A DNA stretch of 64,000 nt from Prevotella sp. (GTDB taxonomy: Bacteria > Bacteroidota > Bacteroidia > Bacteroidales > Muribaculaceae), in assembly GCA_023666665.1 (NCBI GenBank), contig JAMPBN010000002.1, forward strand, positions 1 to 64,000, read 5' to 3'. A model generated the notes under the pieces. The model saw nothing but the letters and a program-made list of their open reading frames with translations, was not told the origin of the DNA and searched no databases. This document shows positions 35,163 through 43,351 of the stretch, one piece after another (positions within the stretch are counted from its first letter, which is position 1; every line of letters starts with the position of its first letter). Position numbers and translations under genes: made by a program.

Positions 35163-36632
35163 TTAAATAGGTTGGAAATTATCAAAATCAATGTCGAGGT
35201 CATCTTCCATAAGGTCGTTTATTGCGTAACCGAGAATGTCGACAAACTCGTCATGTGGTGCAGCCGGGAATGAGCATACTTGATTGAGGAAATCTTCGTT
35301 CCACGAGCCTTGAACGATGTAAACACGTCCGCACTCTATGCGTGGAGATACGACACGAAAGCGCACCTCCTTATCGTCAACCGGCGTTGGTGTGGGCTTT
35401 ACGTTGAGAGTGGTCGTTTCTTTGAGCATCTGCACAACGCTGATACCGTTTGCCTTTGGCTCGATGTGGAGAATGCTTTCGGAGTTGCCGCAGTGGGCGT
35501 CCATATATTCGGGAATGAACCTCAATAAGTCGGGCATTTCCTTATATACCGACATTGCGTCCATGAGGTAAATGTTAGTGCCTATGCGACACGCTGCCAG
35601 TATGCCGGAGGGGTCGTTGTCCTGTCCTTTTTTCTTTTTGTTGTAGGCGGTATCGAGGTAAAAATGCACCGGCTCGCGGTAGCGCAGAGAGCGAAAGTCG
35701 GTCTCCGAGATGATGCGAAACCAATCTCTCTTTACAATATTGCCGCCCTCTACGGTCGGTCTTTGCTGATAGAGGGCGTTAAATTCTCTTGGTGCGCGTT
35801 GCTTCTGTGTGAGCAGTTTTTTGAGCGAGTGCTTCCACGGCCATAGAGCATCACCGATTTGTCGGGTTGAGAGTCCGTTGTCGTTCTCGACTTCGCATAT
35901 TGCCGGGATAGTGATAACGTGCCACGCTCCCGGCTCGGCTTTGAGCAATCGCCCTGCCAAATCGTCCTCGTGCCAACGTGTCATAATGAATAGTTGTCGG
36001 GAGTCATTGTGCAGACGTGTGGTTAATACCGTGTTGTACCAATCCCAAACTCGCTCACGATACGTTGGAGATTGCGCTTCGATTGCGTCTTTGACCGGGT
36101 CGTCAATTATGGCAATATCCACCGGTGTACCTGTCAAACCGCCGCCAACACCTACGGCTTTGTAAAAACCGCGATGCCCTACGGTTTCAAAGATGTCAAC
36201 GTTGCGGAGATAGCCTTTTGTGTCGGTGCGCACGTTTGAGCCGTTGAGGTAGGTTTCAGGGAATATGCTTTGATACTCCGGGCTGTCGATGCAGCGTTGT
36301 ATTGAGCGAGAGAATTGCGAGGCAAGGTCAATCGAGTATGAGCAACCGGCAATTTTGAGTTCGGGATTACGACCGAGCGCCCACGCCGGAAACATTCGAG
36401 AGATGATTTCGGACTTTCCGTGTTGTGGAGGCATAAACACCATTAGATTTTTGATTTTGCCCTCAAACAGCATTTGGCAATGTTGAGCCACTACGCGGTG
36501 AAACCATTCGAGGCGGTAATTGGTGTTCATATATCCGAGAAAACACGCAAATTCGGTCGGTGCATTCAGCTTCAAGCGTAATTGCATCAACTTCATTAGA
36601 CGTGTTCGTTGCTCGGACTGCTTCGGTGTCAT
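35163..36632 (-). CDS. Terminase large subunit
   Basis: 489 residues with ATPase and nuclease parts. Walker A PPQHGKSE at 68-75, Walker B VDIAIIDDP at 171-179, and nuclease aspartates in YLDTAY (about 328) and in HDEFVDILGY near the C terminus. It translocates and cuts the phage concatemer. It overlaps the small subunit gene by 4 bp. Length is usual for the family. Confidence 0.92.
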   Translation of the reverse strand: MTPKQSEQRTRLMKLMQLRLKLNAPTEFACFLGYMNTNYRLEWFHRVVAQHCQMLFEGKIKNLMVFMPPQHGKSEIISRMFPAWALGRNPELKIAGCSYSIDLASQFSRSIQRCIDSPEYQSIFPETYLNGSNVRTDTKGYLRNVDIFETVGHRGFYKAVGVGGGLTGTPVDIAIIDDPVKDAIEAQSPTYRERVWDWYNTVLTTRLHNDSRQLFIMTRWHEDDLAGRLLKAEPGAWHVITIPAICEVENDNGLSTRQIGDALWPWKHSLKKLLTQKQRAPREFNALYQQRPTVEGGNIVKRDWFRIISETDFRSLRYREPVHFYLDTAYNKKKKGQDNDPSGILAACRIGTNIYLMDAMSVYKEMPDLLRFIPEYMDAHCGNSESILHIEPKANGISVVQMLKETTTLNVKPTPTPVDDKEVRFRVVSPRIECGRVYIVQGSWNEDFLNQVCSFPAAPHDEFVDILGYAINDLMEDDLDIDFDNFQPI

Positions 36633-37156
36633 TCCTTGCTTTCAAGCATTTTGAGGCGTTCAATTTCGGCGTTTACTTCGTCAATAGTCATTTCTTCCTC
36701 CGTCTCCGGCTTCTTGATTGAGATGTCGTTTTGCTGACGGTTACGGAAGTGTTCCGGGTCGAGGTTGCAGAGTAGGAAAATAGCGGCTACCACATTGGGC
36801 TGCACATAGATTTTTTTCTTTGTGCGAGTCTGCTTGCGGATTACGGGTTGAGTCGGGTTTTGTGGGTTTGGTCGGTAGTCGGTATGTTCTTCCTCCACGG
36901 TACGCTCGCCGCCCTGCGCGGCTTCCATAAGTGTGCCGAACAGAGTGCGAGTGTGCGTTGCTTTGTATGCTTCCACGGCTCGCTCTATGGCTTCGGCATA
37001 CTCCTTGTGCTGCTTCTTCCAATTACGGTGCGATTTTTCGTCAATGCCCATTTGCTCGCAGTAGTCTTTGAGCTTGGCACCTCCGAATGTGATGAGTCCG
37101 TGCTTTGTGATGAAAGCCTCGCACTCATCGCACATCTTCTTTGAGTATTTAGCCAT
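36629..37156 (-). CDS. Terminase small subunit
   Basis: 175 residues: an N-terminal helix-turn-helix-like segment (LKDYCEQMGIDEKSHRNWKK), a central helical region, and a basic C-terminal half. Fits small terminase subunits that bind the packaging site and recruit the large subunit. It overlaps the large subunit by 4 bp and the folE stop by 8 bp, so packaging genes are coupled to the modification operon. Confidence 0.7.
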   Translation of the reverse strand: MAKYSKKMCDECEAFITKHGLITFGGAKLKDYCEQMGIDEKSHRNWKKQHKEYAEAIERAVEAYKATHTRTLFGTLMEAAQGGERTVEEEHTDYRPNPQNPTQPVIRKQTRTKKKIYVQPNVVAAIFLLCNLDPEHFRNRQQNDISIKKPETEEEMTIDEVNAEIERLKMLESKE

Positions 37157-37736
37157 TTTGCAGTTTTATGAGGTCGAGGAATTGGTTGCGGAGTTCGAGA
37201 GAGTGCTTAAACAGTCCTGTGTAGTGAGCCACCGACATTTTGCCATTGTTCTTGACTCCGCGCATAGTCTTGCAGAGATGAGTTCCGTTCATTACGATTG
37301 CCATTCCGTTGTGCTGACCGTCTAATGCCGTGGAAAGCATATCGACAATCTGCATTGCGAGGCGTTCTTGCAGTTGGAGTCTTGCGGCGCAATATCCCAC
37401 GACTCGCGCCACCTTTGAGATGCCGAGTATTCGGCCAGTCTGAGAGGGTATGTAAGCAAAGTAATATTTGCCGAAAAATGGCAAAATGTGGTGTTCGCAC
37501 ATTGAGTAGTAATCGCCACTATCAAACACGAGGTCGGTTAATCCGTCCTCGTTGTCGAATGTGGTAATCTTGGGCTTCTTGTCTGGATTGTAGCCACGGA
37601 ATATCTCTTTGAACATACGGAGAATGCGGTCGGGAGTCTCTTTCAAGCCCTCCCGCTCCGGGTCTTCTCCAATGTATCGGAGCAGCGTTGTCAGCGCAGT
37701 CCGAGCATCTTGTGCGTTTGGAGTGAAAGTTTCCAT
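37149..37736 (-). CDS. folE: GTP cyclohydrolase I
   Basis: 195 residues, full length. It converts GTP to dihydroneopterin triphosphate, the first step of the 7-deazaguanine pathway. Zinc ligands are visible: Cys80 and His83 in YSMCEHHILPF, and Cys155 in HLCKTMRG. Phage copies feed preQ0 synthesis rather than folate. It overlaps queE by 46 bp and terS by 8 bp in one transcript. Confidence 0.92.
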   Translation of the reverse strand: METFTPNAQDARTALTTLLRYIGEDPEREGLKETPDRILRMFKEIFRGYNPDKKPKITTFDNEDGLTDLVFDSGDYYSMCEHHILPFFGKYYFAYIPSQTGRILGISKVARVVGYCAARLQLQERLAMQIVDMLSTALDGQHNGMAIVMNGTHLCKTMRGVKNNGKMSVAHYTGLFKHSLELRNQFLDLIKLQNG

Positions 37737-38284
37737 TTCGGGTGTAGCATGATGTAGTTAATGCAGTTTTGGAGATTGAGAGCGTTCCATTGTTCGTTGA
37801 CGCGGTCGCACGGCTGCAAAAAGTAGCATTGACGATAACCGGCTTCAACGTCTTTGAGCTTGTCGATGTGGTCGAGATGCTCCATATCAAACACGACTTT
37901 GAGTTCATCGATGCGCTGAATGTTAGGAACGTTGCCGTACTTGGGAGATACGGTTATCCAATCAATCGACTCTGCGAGTTTGCCGGATAGTTTGCGAGTG
38001 CCGTTTGTCTCGATATGTACGAAACGGCGTTCTTTGTGGAGTGCGTCAACGAGCGAGTCAGTGAGTTGGAGTGTAGGCTCGCCGCCTGTAATGACAACGT
38101 GCATTGCCGGATAGCGAGTAACTTCTTCGATGATTTCGGCTTCGGTCATTTCCTTGCCGTGGTTGTGGGTGGTGTCGCAAAAATCGCAAGCGAGATTGCA
38201 GCCGCTCAATCTGATAAAGATTGACGGAGTACCGGCGAAGTTGCCCTCACCCTGCAACGAGTAGAATATTTCATTTACTTTCAT
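37691..38284 (-). CDS. queE: 7-carboxy-7-deazaguanine synthase
   Basis: 197 residues from the ATG at 38284; the longer frame upstream is out of family. A radical SAM enzyme that rearranges 6-carboxytetrahydropterin to CDG. The iron-sulfur motif is the QueE type CX3CX2C (Cys29, Cys33, Cys36), preceded by FYSLQGEGNFAG; GGEPTLQ supplies the SAM site. It overlaps queD by 14 bp. Confidence 0.92.
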   Translation of the reverse strand: MKVNEIFYSLQGEGNFAGTPSIFIRLSGCNLACDFCDTTHNHGKEMTEAEIIEEVTRYPAMHVVITGGEPTLQLTDSLVDALHKERRFVHIETNGTRKLSGKLAESIDWITVSPKYGNVPNIQRIDELKVVFDMEHLDHIDKLKDVEAGYRQCYFLQPCDRVNEQWNALNLQNCINYIMLHPKWKLSLQTHKMLGLR

Positions 38285-38690
38285 TGTCGGTTGAGAGTTC
38301 TTCGGGTTCGTTGTTGAGGTTGTGGTCGGGATTGTGATGCGAGTTACCTTTGATTTTGGGTTCTTCGCAATAGACGGCAATGTTGCCCTCTGATTCTTGC
38401 ACGGTGGCTTTGTAGCACTCCGGGATTTGGTCGACAATCCACTTGGCGATGTTCTCGGCTGTGGGATTGAACGGCAGCAGCTTGTTGAAATTGCCGTGGT
38501 CAAGATAGCCATGTATCTTCTCCTTTACGTGTTTGAAGTCCACAACCATACCGTCACGGTTAAGACGGCGAGCGCGGCAATAGACGGTTACAATCCAGTT
38601 GTGGCCGTGCATATTGGCGCATTTGCTTTCGTATGAGAGCCGGAGTTTGTGGCAACCGGCAATCTCCATTCTTTTTGATACGTAATACAT
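38271..38690 (-). CDS. queD: 6-carboxy-5,6,7,8-tetrahydropterin synthase
   Basis: 139 residues of the QueD/PTPS family. Zinc-binding histidines appear in CHKL (His14) and HGHNW (His28, His30), with the catalytic Cys24 in the SKCANMHGH motif. It makes 6-carboxytetrahydropterin from dihydroneopterin triphosphate. The C-terminal 35 residues are a polar tail rich in Asn/Glu beyond the core fold. It overlaps queE by 14 bp and lies 8 bp downstream of the transporter gene. Confidence 0.9.
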   Translation of the reverse strand: MYYVSKRMEIAGCHKLRLSYESKCANMHGHNWIVTVYCRARRLNRDGMVVDFKHVKEKIHGYLDHGNFNKLLPFNPTAENIAKWIVDQIPECYKATVQESEGNIAVYCEEPKIKGNSHHNPDHNLNNEPEELSTDNESK

Positions 38691-38697
38691 TGGTTTA

Positions 38698-39354
38698 TTA
38701 TGCTTTTTGCGATTTAGTTAATGCGTAGAAAAACGGTGTGTCGATTAGAGCGAGAGTGAATTTCAGAATGTATTGACCGAGTATCATGTTGAGCGTCATT
38801 GTTAGTCCTCCCGGTTGCCATAACCAGCCCGAGCCGATGCCGAAAGCGATTGTTATATAAATCGCGGTGTCTATGATTTGAGAGGTCATTGTCGAGGCAT
38901 TGTTCCATATCCACCGAAAACGAGCATCGCCGGAGTATGAGTTGCGGATTTTATGAAATATCCAAACATCCCATTTTTGCGAGGTTAAATACGCCGTCAT
39001 AGAGCCAATGACGTAAAATATAGTCTGCCCCAATAAAAGCTTATAGGCGGCTTGTATTTCGCCGTTATAGGACGGTAGGTATTGCGTAAGTAGAATTAAC
39101 ACTAACGCGAGAATTTGCGCCTTAAAACCGCGCCATACGGCTTTGTCGGCTTCCTCCCTGCCCCATATCTCGCCGATTACATCAGTGCATAGGAATGTGA
39201 GTGCGTATGTGAGTGCCGCACCGGGTATGAGTACAGGCGAGCCGCCCAATGTCAGCCCGGTGTCAATGACCTTGCTTGTGACTACATTTGCCACGATGAG
39301 GCACACCACAAACACCACGTTTAGTGCGATGAGGTTTGAGTCAGTCTTCTTCAT
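38698..39354 (-). CDS. Queuosine precursor transporter (YhhQ/VUT family)
   Basis: 218 residues with about six membrane helices. The CTDVIGEIWGREEADKAV loop and the following TM pattern fit the VUT family, which imports preQ0/preQ1. A phage carrying both uptake and synthesis can fill the precursor pool by two routes. It overlaps queC by 14 bp. Confidence 0.85.
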   Translation of the reverse strand: MKKTDSNLIALNVVFVVCLIVANVVTSKVIDTGLTLGGSPVLIPGAALTYALTFLCTDVIGEIWGREEADKAVWRGFKAQILALVLILLTQYLPSYNGEIQAAYKLLLGQTIFYVIGSMTAYLTSQKWDVWIFHKIRNSYSGDARFRWIWNNASTMTSQIIDTAIYITIAFGIGSGWLWQPGGLTMTLNMILGQYILKFTLALIDTPFFYALTKSQKA

Positions 39355-39997
39355 ATTCGGTCGGGTCTATGATACCGGCATCGTGCATAGCCTCTTTGCG
39401 CTCTATGCAAGTGCCGCATTTGCCACAATGCTTTTCGCCGCCTTTATAGCACGAGTATGTGAGTGAGTAATCAACGCCATACTCCTTGCCAATACTGGCG
39501 ATGTCGGTTTTTGTTATGTTTGTGAACGGCGCACGGATAGAAACCTTTTCGTCCGTGCCTCTCCGAATTGCCGCTATCATAGCCTCGATAAATGAAGCCC
39601 GGCAGTCGGGATAAATCGTGTGGTCTCCGGCGTGGTTGGCGATGAGGATAAACGACAAACCACGGCTCTCCGCTATCCCTGCTGCTATTGAGAGCATAAT
39701 GCCATTGCGGAACGGAACGACCGTTGATTTCATATTCTCGGCGGTGTAGTGTCCTTCGGGTATTGCGTCCGCTCCGGCAAGTAGTGAGGATTTGAAGTTG
39801 TCGCGCATGAATGTGAGTGGCACGATGATGTGTTCAATGCCGAGTAATTCGCAGTTCTTTTTGGCGCATTCTATTTCGCGTTGAGCGTGGTTGCTGCCAT
39901 AGTCGAACGTAACAGCCAGTGCGATGTCCTCTTTTTCGCGGTGGAGCAATGTCACGGAGTCCATTCCTCCCGATAAAATGATGAGAGATTTTTTCAT
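39341..39997 (-). CDS. queC: 7-cyano-7-deazaguanine (preQ0) synthase
   Basis: 218 residues from the ATG at 39997; the extension upstream overlaps dpdA and looks spurious. ATP-dependent amidation/dehydration of CDG to preQ0. PP-loop SGGMDS near 9-14, and a C-terminal zinc site with CGKCGTC. It makes the base the transglycosylase uses. It follows dpdA by 5 bp. Confidence 0.92.
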   Translation of the reverse strand: MKKSLIILSGGMDSVTLLHREKEDIALAVTFDYGSNHAQREIECAKKNCELLGIEHIIVPLTFMRDNFKSSLLAGADAIPEGHYTAENMKSTVVPFRNGIMLSIAAGIAESRGLSFILIANHAGDHTIYPDCRASFIEAMIAAIRRGTDEKVSIRAPFTNITKTDIASIGKEYGVDYSLTYSCYKGGEKHCGKCGTCIERKEAMHDAGIIDPTEYEED

Positions 39998-40002
39998 ATC
40001 TG

Positions 40003-40914
40003 TTATTTTATGTAGTCTTGATTGCCACCGGCTTTCTGATACTCTTGCTTGCAATGTTCGATTGTGAGTAACAGAGTGCACGTGTTTTGCTCGTTGTTGT
40101 ATTCGGCTACCGAGTTGAAGTGTTCCTCTCCGAAGTGGTTAATAATCGCTTGTTGAGAGATGTTGCGAATGTGCCGACCTCCGAGGTAGCCAAAACGCTT
40201 CGGTACGGTGTAGGTGGTAGAGTCGCACGATGTGCAAAAGATGTTCTCGCGCAGTAGTTTGGTTGCGGTGCAGCCGAGTAAGTGAATGTCAATTGTCGGC
40301 TTGCGGTGCTTTACGTAGCGAGTGAGCTTGCTTACATAGTCGGCTTTGCCTTTTGCCCTCATTTCGGGTACGCTGAAAGCGATATAATCCGAAAACTCAA
40401 TAAGACGGTCAAGTTCCTTGATGCCGTCATTCATATGGAAAACGTTAATTACGCGGTGGTTTGGTAGGTCTTGTCGCATTTGGTGGCGCAACTCCCAAAC
40501 CTTTTCCATTCCGAGTAAGTTTTGACAATCCACCTCTACGCACGTTACCGGCTGACCGTGGTCGAGTGTGAATTGAACGAGGTTGTCATACCACTTGTGT
40601 ATCAGAGCCGAGTCCACAACGAGGTTTTTTCTTGCTCCGAACATAAGCGTAAATAAGCCGGAGTCCTGTATCGTGTGGCGGCACGATTGAGCAATGATTG
40701 TCGGAATGTCGATTGCCGGGTTCTGCATCCACTTTAGCGGCATAATCGGTGCTTTGCCTTTGCCGAATACCATTTTCTCGACAAAGGGGAATGCCGTAAA
40801 CAGATAGTAGTTTACGCCGAGTTCCTTACACGCCATAAACTGATTCATTACCTCTGCTCCGGCAAAATGAACTTTGATATTATCCGGCAAATGAAGCCCT
40901 ATTTTACTTTGCAT
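40003..40914 (-). CDS. DpdA-type DNA 7-deazaguanine transglycosylase
   Basis: 303 residues, TGT-like. It would exchange guanine in phage DNA for preQ0, shielding the genome from host nucleases. DSGLF (84-88) aligns with the catalytic DSG of tRNA-guanine transglycosylases; VEVD (126-129) and HLLG (211-214) are DpdA marks, and CDSTTY (230-235) is a second core motif. The queC-queD-queE-folE set next to it and the ParB-like pair are the usual neighbourhood. No QueF or amidotransferase fusion is seen, so the predicted modification is unreduced preQ0. Confidence 0.82.
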   Translation of the reverse strand: MQSKIGLHLPDNIKVHFAGAEVMNQFMACKELGVNYYLFTAFPFVEKMVFGKGKAPIMPLKWMQNPAIDIPTIIAQSCRHTIQDSGLFTLMFGARKNLVVDSALIHKWYDNLVQFTLDHGQPVTCVEVDCQNLLGMEKVWELRHQMRQDLPNHRVINVFHMNDGIKELDRLIEFSDYIAFSVPEMRAKGKADYVSKLTRYVKHRKPTIDIHLLGCTATKLLRENIFCTSCDSTTYTVPKRFGYLGGRHIRNISQQAIINHFGEEHFNSVAEYNNEQNTCTLLLTIEHCKQEYQKAGGNQDYIK

Positions 40915-41477
40915 CCGAGGTATGAGTTAGCGATTAGTTTATTCTTGATGTCTTCTTTGATTTGGTCTTTGAGATGTTGTTTCTCCGGTGGGAGTACGAC
41001 AATGATTTTGACCTTTGCATCATCATCGCCCTCCTCGAAAAACTCGCCGAGGTTGAGCGAGTCTTCAGGCACCGGCACATTGACGGCAAAATCAGCGAGT
41101 TCTGATGTGTCCCAATGTTCAGTCAGTTTTGAAATATCCCAACGGCCAAACGGAACGTTATCGAGTATCTGATACGCGTTGAGTTCTTCGGCTGATGTTT
41201 CTTCGGGAATGATGAAGCACGGAGTCTGTTCGATGCGTAGGTCTTTGAGTGCGCGTAAACGCATATTGCCGCCAATAGCGATGAAGCGACCGTCATTGTA
41301 CGGATACACCATTAATGCCCGATATTGGAGCATTTCAGGGTATTGCTGAATTTGCTTTTTCAGTCGGTCGAAGTTGTCGAAGTCTATCTCACGAGGGTTC
41401 GGGAGTAGTCCGTCAATCTGACCCTCATTGTAGTCTATGAGGTCAATGTCAATGAGCCGTGGAGATGTTGTGTTCAT
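40899..41477 (-). CDS. ParB/Srx-like protein, paralogue 2
   Basis: 192 residues. A ParB-like N-terminal domain (about 1-125) with LLPNPREIDFDNFDRL and a GGNMRLRAL core, then an acidic linker and a C-terminal strand-helix ending NSYLGCKVK. It matches its upstream neighbour over the full length, so the two are duplicates. Both lie in the transcription unit with dpdA. ParB-like domains bind or nick DNA, and such genes are found beside DpdA. Function of the pair is inferred. Confidence 0.6.
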   Translation of the reverse strand: MNTTSPRLIDIDLIDYNEGQIDGLLPNPREIDFDNFDRLKKQIQQYPEMLQYRALMVYPYNDGRFIAIGGNMRLRALKDLRIEQTPCFIIPEETSAEELNAYQILDNVPFGRWDISKLTEHWDTSELADFAVNVPVPEDSLNLGEFFEEGDDDAKVKIIVVLPPEKQHLKDQIKEDIKNKLIANSYLGCKVK

Positions 41478-42091
41478 TTGTCGTTCTTGCTTGGTTTGAA
41501 TGATACCTCACAACCGGGGTACGAGTCAGAGAGGGTGTCGGAGATGATGTCGAAAATCAAATCTTTATCGTCTTCGAGTTCTTCCGGCAGAGTGATGATG
41601 ATTTTGTCGAGGGTCGGAGCGTCTTTGTCCTGTTTGGGCTGCTGCTCAAATAAGCCGTCCAACGGAGCGTCCGCGAATGTGGGAATGTCAACGCCAAAAT
41701 CATTGAGTTGTGCATCATCCCACATATTTGCGAGTGCTTCCATATCGAATTTACCGAACGAGGCGTTATCAAGCACCGTCATTGCTTTGAGCCTGTCAAC
41801 GGCGGTGTCCTTGTCGATGATGATGCACGGTGCTTCGGTGTGTCCGAGTTCGCGCATCGCTTTGAGTCGCATATTGCCTCCGATGATGATGTAATTGCCG
41901 GAGGGCAGAGGATAGACGAGCAACGACCGCCATTCGAGCAATTCGGGATACTGCTCAATGTTGGCTTTGAGCTTTGCGAGTTTGTCTTCCGTGATGTAAC
42001 GAGGGTTCGCGGGCAAGTCGTTAAGTTGCCCGGTGTTCTCTTCCAGTAGGTCGAGGCTGATTGTCTGCTGCGTTATGAGCGGTTTTTCCAT
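41474..42091 (-). CDS. ParB/Srx-like protein, paralogue 1
   Basis: 205 residues from the ATG at 42091; the longer frame is in the promoter region. It has the ParB-like fold with PANPRYITEDKLAKL and GGNMRLKAMRELG, then a C-terminal half ending KIIITLPEELEDD and DSYPGCEV, matching paralogue 2. It is first behind the promoter at 42137-42173 and overlaps its paralogue by 4 bp. The two could form a heterodimer that gives the transglycosylase sequence choice. This is conjecture. Confidence 0.6.
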   Translation of the reverse strand: MEKPLITQQTISLDLLEENTGQLNDLPANPRYITEDKLAKLKANIEQYPELLEWRSLLVYPLPSGNYIIIGGNMRLKAMRELGHTEAPCIIIDKDTAVDRLKAMTVLDNASFGKFDMEALANMWDDAQLNDFGVDIPTFADAPLDGLFEQQPKQDKDAPTLDKIIITLPEELEDDKDLIFDIISDTLSDSYPGCEVSFKPSKNDK

Positions 42092-42136
42092 TGTAATCTT
42101 TTTGCGAGAGAGTCGGAAATATCGGATATACAGCCA

Positions 42137-42173
42137 CAAAGTTAATAAAAAAACGGTGCTTATTATGCACCGT
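42137..42173 (-). promoter_or_regulatory. Promoter with GTGC-N7-GCAC repeat (modification-packaging operon)
   Basis: TAACTTTG on the minus strand (42144-42137) lies 45 bp from the first start codon at 42091. A perfect 7-bp inverted repeat, ACGGTGC (42153-42159) and GCACCGT (42167-42173), is just upstream in place of a -33 box. The operon it heads runs to 30541. Confidence 0.6.
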
Positions 42174-42199
42174 TGAGAGTTTTTTTTTGAGTTTGGAGG

Positions 42200-42559
42200 T
42201 TAAATTTGTGAGAGATAACTCCAAATTGAGGATTGAAATTCTTCGAATGAGCGGCAAATTATGTACTTGTACCCTGCTGCTTCAACCTTTTGTTGCCATT
42301 GCTTTTGTGAGTCTTGTTGAGTGCCTTTCGGAGTTTTCATTTCGATACAGAGCGCGTGATATTTTGAGTTCGGGAATAGGAATATCAAGTCAGATACGCC
42401 GGCGGTTACTCCCTCACCTTTCATAATCCCTGCTTCAGTTTTGTTTCGTGCGCCTCCGTTTGGTACTGCAAAAAGTAGCGTTGCGAGTTTTGGATATTGA
42501 AGTCGAAACCACTTGACACAGTTTTTTTGAATGTCGCTTTCGATGTGTCTTTTGAGCAT
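42200..42559 (-). CDS. VRR-NUC domain nuclease
   Basis: 119 residues, the size of a stand-alone VRR-NUC module. A PD-(D/E)XK nuclease core is visible: an N-terminal helix with Glu, then GVSDLIFLFPN (catalytic Asp), IEMKTPKG (Glu and Lys) and a Gln-rich helix. Phage versions probably resolve branched DNA during replication. It ends near the promoter of the ParB genes, so it belongs to the early operon. Confidence 0.8.
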   Translation of the reverse strand: MLKRHIESDIQKNCVKWFRLQYPKLATLLFAVPNGGARNKTEAGIMKGEGVTAGVSDLIFLFPNSKYHALCIEMKTPKGTQQDSQKQWQQKVEAAGYKYIICRSFEEFQSSIWSYLSQI

Positions 42560-42580
42560 TGATGTGAGAGTTGTTGATGT

Positions 42581-43012
42581 TTAGAACGGCAAATCATCAT
42601 CGCCGCGTTGTGGTTGCTGAAATGATACATTTCCGGTTGTTGATGTTACGGCGTTGGTGGGTTGTTGAGAGTCTGCTTTGCGGTCGAGCATTTGGAGTGT
42701 GTCGGCATTGATTTCGGTTACATACCTCTTGACTCCGTTCTTATCGTCATACGAGCGAGTCCGCATTTTGCCCTGCACATAGACTGATGCTCCTTTGTGG
42801 ACGTACTTCTCGACTACCTCTGCCAGTCTGCCGAATAGAACGACATTGTGCCATTCGGTTTTGTCGAGAATTGTTGTGCCGTCCTGTTTGGTGTAGCCTT
42901 TGTCGGTTGTGGCTACTGACAGAGCGGCAATCTTCGTTCCGTTTTGGGCGTTTACGATTTTGGGTTCATCTCCGACAAAGCCTATAACGGTTGCTTGGTT
43001 TATTGATGCCAT
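42581..43012 (-). CDS. ssb: Single-stranded DNA-binding protein
   Basis: 143 residues. The OB-fold (1-105) has WHNVVLFGRLAEVVEKY and YVQGKMRTRSY; the C terminus ends in the acidic DDDLPF tip that contacts partner proteins. Typical SSB in a phage replication module with RecT and a DnaC-like loader. Confidence 0.92.
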   Translation of the reverse strand: MASINQATVIGFVGDEPKIVNAQNGTKIAALSVATTDKGYTKQDGTTILDKTEWHNVVLFGRLAEVVEKYVHKGASVYVQGKMRTRSYDDKNGVKRYVTEINADTLQMLDRKADSQQPTNAVTSTTGNVSFQQPQRGDDDLPF

Positions 43013-43150
43013 TGTTGAAGTTGGTTTTTTGTTGTGTCCGTTGTGCGCGTATATGTGCGTACTACGAATGTTGTTATATTATCGTTGTTATTATATCTCT
43101 ATTATTATATTATTTACTATAATGTTAGTATTATAGGGATTGGCGGTTTT

Positions 43151-43351
43151 TTACTCTCCGAATAGGCTTGCCGTTTTGGGTGTCGGTTGGATAACGTCAG
43201 GCCGCAATTCCTTGACACGGTCAATCTCCGTATCAACGAGCCTTTCGAGGTGCTTGCTCCTTTCAAGCGCGGAGCGCGAGCGAGATTTGAAGTAATCCCG
43301 CTGCGCTTCTCGCATTGCCGTTACCAGTTGGAAAAACTGTTGAGGGTTCAT
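43151..43351 (-). CDS. Hypothetical small helical protein
   Basis: 66 residues, helical and charged, with an ERSKHLERLVDTEI segment. It overlaps the following DUF4494-like gene by 4 bp, which supports it as real. The 138 bp upstream to ssb are very AT-rich and show no clear element. Confidence 0.5.
   Translation of the reverse strand: MNPQQFFQLVTAMREAQRDYFKSRSRSALERSKHLERLVDTEIDRVKELRPDVIQPTPKTASLFGE

Noticed and set aside
43013-43150. Origin or promoter in the AT-rich gap before ssb
   Set aside because: Only AT-rich sequence; no iterons, TAnnTTTG box or clear palindrome.
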